NCBI GenBank assembly: GCA_963920575.1
Contig: OY986969.1
Span: forward strand, 5,342,001 to 5,406,000
Direction of reading: 5' to 3'
Source: Narthecium ossifragum
Lineage: Eukaryota > Streptophyta > Magnoliopsida > Dioscoreales > Nartheciaceae
DNA: 64,000 nt
Part shown: in pieces, positions 46,104 to 59,000 of the stretch
How the letters are laid out: each line of letters starts with the position of its first letter
Position numbering within the stretch: position 1 is the stretch's first letter
The notes under the pieces: generated by a model
Databases searched by the model: none
What the model was told of the DNA's origin: nothing
The model's input: only the letters and a program-made list of their open reading frames with translations
Program-made: the position numbers and the translations under genes

Positions 46104-47006
46104 CAATCTACACCGCCATCATTGAGTGCGACGTAAGAACAACCTTGATTAGCCCATGTGCTCTGCAAAACCTCAACCCCATCTCAATGGCCAACATCTC
46201 AGTGTATAAAGCAGAGCTTGCGTCAACTGGCATCCCCATGGCCCAAATCACATTACCCTGCGCATCCACACACACAGCACTGATCGATGCCTCCCTAGTT
46301 CTCTGATCAAAAGCACCGTTGACCTGCACCACAGTACCCTTCACCTCCGTCCCCCTCTGAATCTTCTCATTCTTCTTCTTCTTCTCACTAAACTCCACAA
46401 CATGACGTCGGATTCTCCTCACCAACACATTCAGCCAATCCCCTTCCCCTTCAAATACAATTTTATTTCTATCCTTCCAGATGATCCACGCTCCATATCC
46501 TATAAAAGTCTTCAAAGTTCTGGCATGAGCATGGCCTGATGAGGCAAAGAGACCTTGCCAAATCTCCTTCGGGCTCCCACCAAACTCCACCTCTCATCAC
46601 AATTACTAAGAGCAATCCCCTTCCCTGCCAAAAAACAATATGCAGAAGCAGTAGAGAGGTGACCTGCATTACCAAAAGCCCAACGGACCTTATCCCTCCT
46701 AGCAACTTGGGTCTGCACAATTCTTCCCACCATAGAGGGATGATAGCATGTATTCAAACTATCAAGGTTCCAGCCTCCTTCAGTCAAGAAATCCCCCACC
46801 AGTGCTCTATCAAGCCCACCAACATCGTATAAACCCGGAGTCCTGCCAATAATCTCATCATCCAACCATGTATCATGCAGAAAGCTAATCTTGCAAATCT
46901 CCCCAGGTACACAAACCAGTCCTTCTCTCAACTGATCAGCCGCTTGACATAGTGCCTTCCAGTGTGCCGAGCCCACCCCAGGTCTCAAGTCCCTTAACAA
47001 CGGCAA
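46104..47006 (-). pseudogene. LINE zinc-binding and RNase H domains (decayed)
   Basis: The RVT zinc-binding region lies at about 47006-46600 (DTWLDDEIIG, RDKVRWAFGNAGHLS). RNase H follows from about 46590 (GYGAWIIWKDRNKIVFEG; VNGAFDQRTREASISAVCVD with the first catalytic Asp at the domain start equivalent to 'DGA'; YTEMLAIEMGLRFC). It is cut by the solo LTR at 46103. A frame change between the two blocks is evident. Confidence 0.8.
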
Positions 47007-47238
47007 GGTCTCTTTCCAATGGTACTTTGGAGCAGCAAGGAGCTTCTACGCATTCTCCTTTGGGTCAATAAATTTCATCATTCTTCTTATCTTCAATGCT
47101 ACATGCCAGTCTTTGAAATCTCTCACTCCCAAGTCCCAATCCTCCCAGTTCTCTTGGCATGCACACATTTGTCCATGCCACAAAACTTATGCCCGATTTG
47201 TGCCCATGCAATAAGAACTCCCTACAAATCCTCTCCAA

Positions 47239-48444
47239 TCATTTGATCACAACGACCGGTAGCTTAGTTGTCGCAATAGCAAATGCTAGAATACTCTGTA
47301 ATACATATTTAATTAGTATCAAGCACCTCGGATCCGAGAATGCCTTCCCCTGCCAAGACAAGACTCTGGACAACATCCTATCCACTAAGATGGCAAAGTC
47401 TACAGCTCTGAGTCTTTTATTAGAAATAGGAACACCCAAGTAATTCCAAGCATCAAATGTCTCCTCCACCCCTAAGATATGGCAAATAATATTTTCCCTA
47501 TCATCATCAACTCCCGGTGAGAAACGGATACTAGACTTCATCGGATTCATCTCCAAGCCAGATAGAGACTTAAAAAGAACAAGTCTTTCCCTCAATTTCC
47601 TAGCCTCTATACAAGTAGCCTTAGTCACAAATAGGCAATCATCCGCATATAAAAGATAAGAAATTGAGAAATCCGATCTCCGAAACCCCAATCCTTCCAA
47701 CCCTTGCCAACGATCCTTTAGAATACGAGACAAGACTTCTTATACAACCAAGAAAAGATAAGGTGGCAAGGGGTCACCTTGCCTTAGGCCACGCTGCGAG
47801 GTCATTTGGCCATGCACCTTGCCATTGATAATGAATGAGAAATTCGGCCTCACAACACAATTCATAACCCAAGCAATTCATCTCCACGGGAAGTTCATCC
47901 TCCTCAAGGTCTCCTCCAAGAAAGCCTATTGAACCTTATCATAGGCAAACCTCAAGTCTACCTTAACCACCATTAGGCTCCGAGTTCTCGGGGCAACCCT
48001 CATGGAATGTACAATCTCTATTGCCGCATCAATATTATTATGAATCGAACGCCCGACAAGGAAGGCCGATTGTTCCATACCAATGATACCATCAAGAACT
48101 CCTCTCATCCTCCTCGCAAGAATAGTACTTATGATTTTATATCCAATGTTACATAGACTAATTGGTCTATAATCTTTCACCCTCAAAGGAAAGCGGCACT
48201 TAGGCACAAAGGAGATAAATGTTTCATTCCATGAAGGAGAAAGGTGTCAAACTCTGAAGAAGTCCTGGACAAACCTCACAAGATCTTGCCCTACCATATC
48301 CCAGCAATTGACATAAAAATCCACCGGAAATCCATCTAGCCCTGGGCATTTACCCTGGCCCATACTGAACACAGCCTCCTTGACTTCATCAAAGGTGACC
48401 TCTGCTTCTAAACCATCATGCAAAAACCCATCCAACACTGACAA
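47239..48444 (-). pseudogene. LINE reverse transcriptase (decayed)
   Basis: Blocks in order on minus: GQGKCPGLDGFPVDFY (about 48350), RPISLCNIGYKIISTILARR (about 48170), AFLVGRSIHNNIDAAIEIVH, LMVVKVDLRFAYDKV (catalytic Asp), a decayed QGD block near 47760, then SYLLYADDCLFV with the YADD catalytic pair near 47650, and NPMKSSIRFSPG. Stops and a shift near 47740 and 47930 break the frame. Confidence 0.88.
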
Positions 48445-48696
48445 TTCAGGAAAATAATCAAAGTTTCAGACCATTGCACTATCAACACAAAGATTGTGCT
48501 AGAACAACTCGAAAGTGCGACCAATAAGCTGTTGATCAGTGGAAGGCTCCTCCTCACCCTCCGGGATAACTGCAAGCACCTTAGACTTATGTGACCTGGA
48601 GGATACCATGTGATGAAAGAAGCCCAAATTACGATCACCAGCAATGAGCCACTCCTTGACTCGTTGTGCCACCCTCATCTCTTGCTTCTTCAGGAC

Positions 48697-49650
48697 CTAC
48701 GCCCATTGCTCCTCCATCTCCTTAAGTTGGCATTCACCATCCTTAATTAAGAGACCCTCCTCCTCCTGCTTATATAGCTGCCCCAAAGACTGCTCCAACC
48801 TCTTGCCCAAACCTAATATATCTTCCCTATAGGACTCCCTATTCCAACCTTTAACGACAACTTTAATATCTATCAATCGTGATGTCATAACATATTTCCT
48901 TGAACCTGTATAAGAGAGCTTCCAAGTATGCGCTAGCAACGTCTTGAACTCCGGTAGCTTACCCATATTCTAATCTGAAAACATCTGGCCCTGCGATTGC
49001 AATTGTAGGGGCATTCGAGACCAGTAGTGGGGAGTGATCATGCCCCACCCTTGGAAGGTGCTTAACAGAGATTCCATGCAGCTTCTCCTTCCACCTTCTA
49101 TTCACCATGACCCTATCCAACCATTCAAGAATCTTGACCCACCAGGTTGGCCATTTTTCCATGTACAGTAGTTGCCAACAAAACCAGCATCAACAAGGTC
49201 ATTCACGCATATGAACCATAGAAATTCCCTCTCCGCTCCTCCAAAAGCAAAAGGCATTCCACGCTGTTTCTCTTCAGCAGAAATAATAAAATTATAATCC
49301 CCTCCCAAAATATGTGGAAGACCGGTAGAATTAATTCTTGACAATGCATTCCACAATTCCCTACAATCCACAGTTGTCCTAGCTTCATAAACAGCAGAAA
49401 CCACCACCTGACCCAGTTCTGAGCACGTAACAACATCATTGCACCGCTTGATCAAATTTCTCCATATTACCAAAATACCCCCAAGCCTGCCTTGTGAGGG
49501 AATCAAGTAACAACCACAACGTAAGCATATCCACTGTTTAACCCACTCAAAACTATCATTAGTAACTTGTGTATCAATTAAGAAAGCAAAAATTGGATCA
49601 TAGTCTCAGATGAGCCTGTGGTATACACGGACAGCCCTACCAGCCGTCAC
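48697..49650 (-). pseudogene. LINE AP endonuclease-like region and linker (decayed)
   Basis: GRLGGILVIWRN, PHILGGDYNFIISAEEKQRG, FVGNYCTWKNGQPGG and HLPRVGHDHSPLLV match the endonuclease domain of plant LINEs (NF of the GDFN motif and the SDH motif have diverged to GDYN and HDHSP). The linker to reverse transcriptase follows (48966-48697). A frameshift separates the two parts near 49110. Confidence 0.82.
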
Positions 49651-49896
49651 CCCCCTGGTATTCCAAAAAACAAGCTTCATGTGGTACCCGGTCAACCAGC
49701 CCTACGTTGCCTCTTTTATCATCATCTGCCCACTTTTCTCCTGCCATTGGGTTCTGACAGGCCGGCGATCACCCTCAACGTTCACCTTGCCCCCACCCCA
49801 GATGAGTGGCACTCCTCGGCCACCCAGGTTACATGGCCTCATCTCGCCTCCCCCCAAGTAACCGTCTACCTTGCCACGGCTGCCAAGGATGGGTCC

Positions 49897-50914
49897 TCAA
49901 TTGTCGCGCCACCTCTTACTAACAACTGTCCAACCACCTTCGTCGTCCCCAAGCCACGCCACCCCCTCCGCCTGTGCCGCCGACCAACATGAAGAGGTTG
50001 GTAAGATCTTAATCACCTTCTCATTGATAACTCCCTTCCCTTTAATCACATTCCCCTCATAACATTCTCCTTGTTTCAACATTTTCACAGGGCCCATTGT
50101 GCACACCTCTTGTGAATGCCCAAGCCTAGCACAAGCACCACAAACATCAACATCAACATCTTGATAGATAAACCTCACGTATTGATGCCTCAACGAAGAG
50201 GTTTGGTAATATCCACATTAACACATACTCTGGCAAAGCGCCCCCGCACTCCCTCACGCGTAGCCAGGTCCACCACCAGGGGGTCCCCAATCTTAGATGC
50301 TATTTTTATAACTGCCTCTTCATCAATACACTCAATAAGCATAGGTGCAATGCGCACCCAGATGGAAACCTGCTAGAAGTTTGCCAGAGTTGGACAAAAG
50401 TCCTCTTTCCAAGGAATAAGAGAAAGCATAAGTCTGTTAGCAGCCCACGGTCCTATTGCGAAAGCAAACTTATGATCCTCCTCCGAAGCGAACTTGATCA
50501 CACACACACCAACAGCCATGTCTGCTACCCTTATTTCACCCAGAGAACTCTACAAATCAGAGAGTCTAGATCTTAAAACGTCCAATGGCACCATCCCCCC
50601 ATAAGCCTCCCAAACATCGCATATTCCCACTTTTTATAGCAGCGATCAACCAGAGTATCATCTAAGAAAACCTCATCAATACTATCCTTCTCAGCCATAC
50701 CGCCATCTTCACAGTCTTCTGCATCCCTAGGAGCAAGGGACTTCCTGGTAATGCTCGAACACTTTGCATAAGACAATCCTACTCTATTCACATCTGGAGC
50801 AACGGCAACAACAACAAGCATAAGTCCCCTCTCCCTCAAAGCCCTGCCCAGCCTGCATAGCCACAAAGCCAAGCGAAGGACCGGATTCCCCATCACTACC
50901 CTCCTTATGCACAC
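49897..50914 (-). pseudogene. LINE ORF1-like region with CCHC knuckle (decayed)
   Basis: The minus frame 50193-49897 contains RFIYQDVDVDVCGACARLGHSQEVC, a CX2CX4HX4C knuckle at about 50140-50100 preceded by the usual 'YE.LP.FC' equivalent. Upstream (about 50580-50200) the equivalent of the DUF4283 RNA-binding region can be traced only in pieces. The frame is broken repeatedly. Confidence 0.7.
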
Positions 50915-51144
50915 CCAAAGTCAAGCCAGCAGCTTCATTGCTACTCTCCCCTTTTTCAATAACCTCAGGAGCAACATAGGAGGGTTTATGGAGCTGCACA
51001 GAACCAGCTCCAGTTATCATCCCACCGCTCCCCACCTCTTCCACGCACGCCCCTCTACTAGCCTCCCTATTTGCCTTCATCTCCGCCTTATTCAATTTGA
51101 ATTCCATCTTCTGCTGAAGAAGGATACGCCTATAATGTGACATA

Positions 51145-51323
51145 GGGTGTGTTTGGCACCTAGAGATCCCAACGGATCCACGGAATCCGCTTGATGCGTG
51201 GATCCCATTTGGGATCCCGCTGTTTGGATTCCACGCGGATCCCGTAAAATGGGATCCGCCCCGTGGACGGTATCCACGAGCGCGGATACCGTCCCATGGA
51301 TACCGCAGTATCCAAACAGGTCC
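51145..51323. mobile_element. MITE near the LINE 5' end, GGATCC-rich
   Basis: The ends are gggtgtgtttgg and ccaaacaggtcc with flanking ata (51142-51144 and 51324-51326). The interior is made of ggatcc, ggatacc and ccgcgg-like self-complementary words. It resembles 38115-38292. Confidence 0.65.
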
Positions 51324-51447
51324 ATAATAGACTTCTCCTTTTTCATGGCTCATTTGAAACCTGATAGCTCTGCAATTGGGCCAGCACCACCCCACCGCCA
51401 CCGGACGACGGCCAGCAGCAAACCGGACCGTCTTCTTCATTGTTACT

Positions 51448-53027
51448 GTTGTGGCGAACTTGGCTGGCCACATCAGCACAAAAGTTACATGTCAGACAAA
51501 AATAAAGATGGCTTCAAGTCTCTTCATCTAAAAATGCCGCAAAAAAGTCTGACATACAGCTAAAAGATATCACATTTATTCCCATGAGTACTATTAGACA
51601 TGCACACAAGCCCATCAGGAAGAATTATGAACCATTTAGATTTCAATAAAGGTTTAAACTGTCTTGATATCCTTTTGAAAAGATAAGCCCAGAAAAGGGC
51701 TAAACTGTCGATATTCTTCTTCTCAAGATGCATCAATCTCTTTGCAAAACAACATACAAAACACAAACCTAAAAACAAACCAACCATGTGAACTTTGTCA
51801 GGGGAAGGCCAGTGGCACGGATCTCTTGCCACCTATCAAGACAGATCCTGTGTTGGTGCATGTATTGCTCCTGCATGTAACACACCAGTTCGTGTCCGTA
51901 TATTCCGAGAACAGCAATCACTGGAATGAAAGAAAAGCAGGTGATAAGAATACTTGCACTGGTTCCATCACAGTACACAACACCGGCTGACATCATAGTA
52001 CTATTATATAGGGGCAGAATATCAAGAACCCTCCATATAGAGAGGCATATTACATACAAGTAGGAAATAAGCATCCTTGCAGACCAAGTGAATATATGAA
52101 AAAATGAACGAAGCATTTCAAACAAGGCACAATCGGAACCAAATCACTTTAAGAACCACCAGTAATGGGCTATGCCAAGGAACATCAAATTACAATCAGG
52201 AAGCTTGAGGCAACCAAGGTTCAAAATTCCAGTTTCAATTCCAGCTCAGTTAAATAGCGAAATGTTTCGGCCCAAAGGGGCAGAAAGTATATGCCTACAT
52301 GGATTTCGGGCTCCTCCGAAACCTGTTTAGGCAAAACTTCAAAGCATGGAACACACCAGATAATCACAACCAAAGCTTACAAGTTCAACAAACTCCCATT
52401 ATGATGACCATAAAAAGAATAGAGTAGTTTACATACAACATCCCTTTCAAGGGCTACACTAACCTCGAAGAACTAGAACAAATTTTCCTCCGCAAGAAAA
52501 ATAACTGTTTCCTAGATTTCCTGACAAAACAATCATATACACTCTATAGACCCCCCACAAAAAAATTACACTAAAAGACAGCTGAAGGGCTCTCCTGATA
52601 CTATACTCCGACAAACCATGCCGAATAAGGGAAATTTATCCCAACAAATTGACTCGTATACTGCCAAAGAAAGGATAAGCAACCCAAAAAATGCAAATTA
52701 GACCGCATGATCCCATCCATGCAGCAATTGCCTTGTGGGGAAGCTACAACCCGGAACACAAAATGACGACCATACCGCCTGACATGAGCAGCCAAGCAAA
52801 TAATAATCGCAGAGATAACAGACAGCACCTTCAACCTGCACTGTCATCGTCATTCTCCCTCCGTGAGAAGGAAAATTGTGGACACCTACCTATGGCTCTG
52901 CAGACTCCATAAACAGGACCATTGAGGGCACCTGCACCACAACCCAGCTTTTCGACCACAACTGAAGAAATTGGCGGGTAATGAAACATCGAGAATATAA
53001 GATTCTAATGCACAATAGGCAGTGATA
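51448..53027. other. Region downstream of the importin gene, including its 3' UTR
   Basis: No gene is recognised. The part next to 53027 should contain the 3' UTR of the minus-strand importin gene; I see no unambiguous polyadenylation signal. The ORFs here are short and not gene-like. Confidence 0.5.
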
Positions 53028-56000
53028 TCACTGGGCAGTTGCTTTCTCTGATCTCTCTTTCTCTATCTCTGCTCGTCTTTGGTCAGCATGTTGAGCTATG
53101 CCACTGGCAAGAGCTTGATGATGGAAGTCCAAGGTTTGCATCAGGTTCTGAAACCTTGTTAGATTAGTTGTTTGCACACCTGCACAGAAACTCCATTTCA
53201 GTAGCTTTTAATGTGAGTTTCCTTCCCACGGTGAAGTGACTTGTGGAGAACAATACTACAAAACAGCCGAGACAAGAAATGCTTTACCATGGACTGTTTC
53301 CACAAAGAAAACGAAAGGGTCCACCTCATCTATAGGTGATTGCAAGTCTTCATCATCACTGTAGTCGTCATCTGTGTCATCATCATCATCATCTTGCTGA
53401 AAATTCCTTGCCTGAACAGAGAAAAAAAAATTAATATAAAAAATGAATATGATAAAATTCCTCAAAGAATGAAAAGAGGATTATAAAGGAAGCTCCTGGA
53501 AAAGGCAGTGGTACATTCTGAAGCATTGCGCTTTAGAAATACTAAACATCATTCCATGTAGACAGCAAAACCTCCCCTTCCTTACCATTAAGTGACATCA
53601 TCTATAGAATCAAATTCTAGCATAAGAAGGCCCAAATCGCGAACTCAGGTGATAGTTATAATGGGCTACCATTCTGATATCAACCCTCTAGTAGCTTAGT
53701 CCGAAGATACTGCCAAGAAAGCTTAAGGTGAAAGAAGAACTGACAGAAAACCTAGAAGGCAAAAATAAAAGCAAAACCTACCTTATTAGTTTACGCAATG
53801 AAAGCTCAAATTACAAGTTAGCAACCCTATTCAATGAAGAACCTACACAAGAACATAGATGGCAAAATTTATGGCTCGGGATGCATTAACCCATGTAATG
53901 GGATTGTGAGCGAATGGGGGTACTTAAACATCTCTCAACAAGGAAAGCTGTTACGATGACCGTAATTAAGGCATTATATAAAGAACGTGTACAACAGAAT
54001 CTTAGGTCTAATTCCTATTACTTTGGCAGGACTATTTGTAACTGCATATTTACAATACAGACACACTGATCAGCAAGATCTTTGATTAACATTTCTTTTT
54101 TGATAGACTCCTGCAAAGAGGTCAAATTCAAATTGTTATTCCATTTTCTTAAGTTATTTTATTCTGATTCAACATAAACGGTTTCACGCTTTGTAGGATC
54201 TGAACCTCAACGTCCGGAGAAAGAAAGGAGAAAAGATTCATTCTGTAATGGAATGAAAAGCTGGAGGCTGAACAAGTGACTATCGCAATGAAATGCCTCT
54301 CATCTCAGGTACATCAAAACACATCGATTAGAACTCTACAACAGACAAGATGGGCACACGCTTGATCTGAAAAAGAGAAAACAAAAACTCTCAAACCCAA
54401 TCCTTCCACCGCTGTTTCAACGGTGAACAAAGAAACAAAAAAAGAGCAGGTGAATGAACCGCAGTGATTGAAAATGCAATTTGCATGGCCACACATACCT
54501 GCATATGCCTATGCAGTAACACACCACCACACCACAATTTTTAGTGAATCTACGCACTCAGGACAATGCCAGTGTGCATTTCCGAGAATTATGCAATCTT
54601 CCTCTACCCTACGTAGTTTTTTAAAAGACATCGGAGCCTATGTCGTCATATAGGTTGCAACAACCTCAATGAGTGAGGAGATAGACCTGAATCTACACTC
54701 TTATCTTCTTACATCTTGGCTTATCAATATTGTTGATAAACCAGAATTGCTTTAGTCAACTGATCAAGTAGTTTAGTCCATTGGGAAGATAATTTGTTTG
54801 CTAGAAGAGGGATTGATGAGTACCTCTCCCTATGTCAACTTAAGTTATTAAGTGTTTCTTTAAATTTGCATAATTTTTAAAAATTCAATTTCTGAATATG
54901 TAAGTATATTCTCTGTTGCATTTAACCTTGTCATGTATCCCGTATATGCCCCCCTGCCATGCATCCACGTAGCACATTACACCTGAACATCCGCATAACA
55001 CTATATTTCTGCATTTGCCATGTGGCATACTCCAAGACATTGTTCCACGAGGATATAATATCCAGGGGATGTCACATCAAGAATATTGTATTTAAACTCA
55101 TCAAAATGTTCGCCACTTCTGTACCACAAATATTGTATTTGAGATATCTTAATAATGGCTAAGCACTGCTTCAGAGATTTTGGTTGCTAATCTAAAGAGA
55201 CCTCGAGTTCATTACACCTTGTCTGTAAATCTTAAAAGATCTCTAGTACAAACGCTAGCATATATAGGGGGATCAAAGAACTGGATCTGAAGCAAACCAG
55301 ATCACTTCTGTAAGGTTTTCTGTTGGAATTAAGCATCCAACCCCCAAATTCTACTTGGTTTTGGGTTGCCCACTTCCCTATCAGGAAATATTGCCATGAA
55401 TGAACTTAACTGTAATTGGATGGCACAAGCATGGGGAAAAAACCCTACAAAGGTGTATTTAACCTATATCCAAGATAAACTGATAAATTCCAAACATGAA
55501 AAGCAACAGAAACATATTTATCAAATAATTTCAGAATGAATGGGAAGTCCGACTTGCACAGAAGTGAAAGATCTACCATATCAAAGGTCTTACAAGATTT
55601 CCAATTCCCTACATCTGCATAGACATGTGTTGCACTTTTAGTTGTATCATTCAAATAAGTCCTTAGGATAAGATAACTTTAGCCTTTCGTACACAATATA
55701 GGTACTTCCAGTCTTCCAACAAGCTTGCCTTTTAGAAAAGTGCACATTGGGAACCATTCTTATGTTGGAGTTTTGTGTCTTCTAATACAACACAAGGATG
55801 TTTTAATACTCCAGACCTTTTAAAAAATTATAGAAATAGAACACGTATTAGTCTTTATGAATTGTGACATCAAAGTCATTATGACAGGTAAAGATCGGAT
55901 ATTAGAAAAATAATTTCTGTAAGTTACTTTTAGGGAACATGTACTCAAAATATCATGACATTTCCACTTCCACGACTATATCATAACAGCACTTCTCAAC

Positions 56001-59000
56001 TAAGCATGAACTGTCACTTAAATTATCCATCTGAAACTCGACAACAACCAGCACAACACTGAGGATTTATTATTCAATAGAATGACAATTTAAAAATGCA
56101 AGATGACATGAAAATCTCATGGAGCTTGGTTCTTTCTGCACTGGCACTAACCTGTTCGGCAAGCTTCCTCCTGAGACTGTCCGCTTCATCACCCTCTTCA
56201 GCATCCACTCCCATTTCCTTGTCAGACTCATCCTCCTCATCTTCCTCGTCAGTTTGGAAACCATCCATATCATCATCAGCAGCATCATATTCCTTCATGG
56301 ACTCTTCTCATGAAAGACAACCATTCATCATAAGAACAGCCAATACCAAAACGCGGGTGGCAAGAGATGGGTAAGAAAAGAGAAACAAAGCGTCTCTAGA
56401 AAACAAGCAGCAAAGAAATTTTTGAATCTGAGTTATGCTATTGAATTTGACACATCATTCACTAAAAAATGATGCAAAATAAATCCGTCCGTTTGACCTC
56501 GTTGATGGCCACCAACATGAATTATGGCTAACTTGAAAACCGACATCTTCTGATGACCAAAAAATACAACAAATTCAGATGAATATAAATGCCATAAAAT
56601 TCCACTTTGAGGAATTATGTATGGCATTGGTGAGACCATCAAAGAATCAAGAAACATTTTGAAGGAGAGATGCGAGATATCTCTACAACTAAGATGAAAA
56701 AACTCAAAACAACTCAAGTTAAACTGGAAATTAAGTTGCACACCTGCAACTTGGTCCTTGTAAGAGACAAGGAGCTCAAGTGTCGCTTTAAAGACACGTC
56801 CAAAGGCTTCTTCTGGCAAATGGTCCGCAGGAAGAGCAAGAACTGAAGTCAACCCCAAGCAGCAAACTTTCTTATCATGTTCTCTGCAGTTTAGAGAAGA
56901 TTAAAGAGATTATAACGCGGAAAAGAGAAGAAAAAAGAGAAAAAAAGGAACCATGGTGTAAATTCACCTTTTGAAGTTCACACGAGCACCACTCTTCTTA
57001 ACCTGCTGTAACATCTGAAACCAGAGATTGAAAACCTCTGCTGCAACCCCAAGCTTTTGTAATATACCAAGTGTCAAAGAGGCATTATAGTAGAGAGCAT
57101 CGGCAACCTGCAAATGAACCAACAATCACAAAGTGCAAGAGTTGACAACATCATAAGAAAGTGCATCACAAGGCCAAATCAACCTATGTGAGACGCATGT
57201 TTAGATATCTACATCCAAAAGAAAAATCATGAGGCCAAATCAACCTATGTGAGACGCATGTTTAGATATCTACATCCAAAAGAAAAATCATGAATAAGTT
57301 GAAAAAAAAACCATCCACAAACCTGTAGTATGCGAGTTTGTGTTTTTAAGTGATTCATGAATGAAATAATTAAATTGATACTGTTCCAAGCTATTCATCT
57401 AATATGTCTGTCTATGCCTACTCCATAACATGTATATGTAACATTGCCGTTTTGACTCTGTTCTCCAGAAAGCAAAAACATTCAGAGGGTGTTTGGTTGG
57501 TTGTATTAGCTAATGCATGCATTAGCTAATCCAACATTTTGATCTATACCAGTGTTTGGTTGGCCACTGCATTAACTAATGCATGCATCAGCTAATACAA
57601 AAGGCTGTTTGGTTGGTCACTGCATTAACTGATCCATGCATCAGTTAATGCAAAAAGGGCCTCCAATGCTGCATTAGCAAAAACAGTCATTTTGGTTGCT
57701 TTTGCTAATGCAGCATTGCATTAGCTAATGCAATGCATTAGCTAATGCAATGCATTGTATTGTATTAGCAGATTCAATGCAGTGCATTGAGCAATGCATT
57801 GTATTAGCTAATACAAGCAACCAAACATCCCCTCAGAAGAATATATCATTTGTAGTATTGCAAATATATAGAGAAACATAACTTTTATGGGCATGCGTGT
57901 TAAAATTCTCCAATAGAAGCGTTCACCCAAACATGCTTCAGGTTGACAAAGCTAAATGAGCACTGAGCACCGACTGAAATTTAACAAAGAAACATCAAAG
58001 CTGTTGTCTCTTACCACTTGCATCAGGAGACACTTCAAATACGACTTTTGTGCTCGACGCAACCGATCAACTGTGATCCTCAGATATGGCTCAACCCACA
58101 GGTCCACTTGACCTTTACAGTTCTGCAATACTACTTCAATAAGCTTAGGCGCAGGCTCAATATCAGAATCCTCCATGTTTTTGTCCGCCATGATCTGCAC
58201 GTTTGTCATGATAAGGTTTACTATCATGAGTATTGGTAATAGATTTACTGTATTCAAGTTAGAAAATCAAAAACATTGAAGACATTAGCAGCCTACATCC
58301 AATTGATGGAATGGTTTCTACTGTAGACCACCTGAAGATATAAAACTTCGGAGCACAGCCAATATGGATTAACCTCATCCATTATATTGCAAATATAGTC
58401 AAAATAAAAGGCAAAAAATATCAAAGAACTCACAGATGAGAGCATGTTCCATAGACTTTGCTGGTAGTCAGGCTCTTTGCACACCAAAAAATGTTGCGTA
58501 CTTCTTGAAATGTAGTTGTCTAGCGGAACAAGAATATCTGCAATAAATTTGTCACATAAAGTACATGAACCTCATTTGAGTTAAAGTTGAACTACCAGAA
58601 AATTCCTTCAACAAAAAAAAGCAATATAAACTTTCAACCATAACATATATAATTGTCAGAACTAAACAAGAAAAAGGAAGGAAAAGAATATGAATAGATC
58701 CTATCAGAGGAAAGAAATAGGTCATGTTTCAAGAAAGGATCGCACATATGAAAATGACAAGTGAATGAAACTTAGAAACTAGAATTTTAAAGATCTACAT
58801 GGAGCAAGAATGCCAAATAAGATGCAAGGAGCTTAATAACACGGGAAAGAGGTATAACCAGCAAGCAGCAACATTCATCTAGATTGTCCAAAGTTTGGAG
58901 CATAAATTAAAAGCTTGAATACAAGCAACAATATACAAAAAGTTAATTATCAACTTACGTCCGCTATAAACAGAGTCATTGTTGGATAGAATAAAAAGAA

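Larger units (their letters stand above)
43789..51429 (-). mobile_element. L1-type LINE, nearly full length but decayed, with 18-bp TSD
   Basis: Minus orientation. The 3' A-tail is the T-run at 43788-43796 and the 5' end lies near 51429. Flanks: gtcttcttcattattact (43771-43788) and gtcttcttcattgttact (51430-51447), a target duplication with one mismatch. Without the nested solo LTR and MITE it is about 5.4 kb. It encodes ORF1 with a CCHC knuckle, AP endonuclease, reverse transcriptase, zinc-binding and RNase H domains, all broken by stops or frameshifts. Confidence 0.88.
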
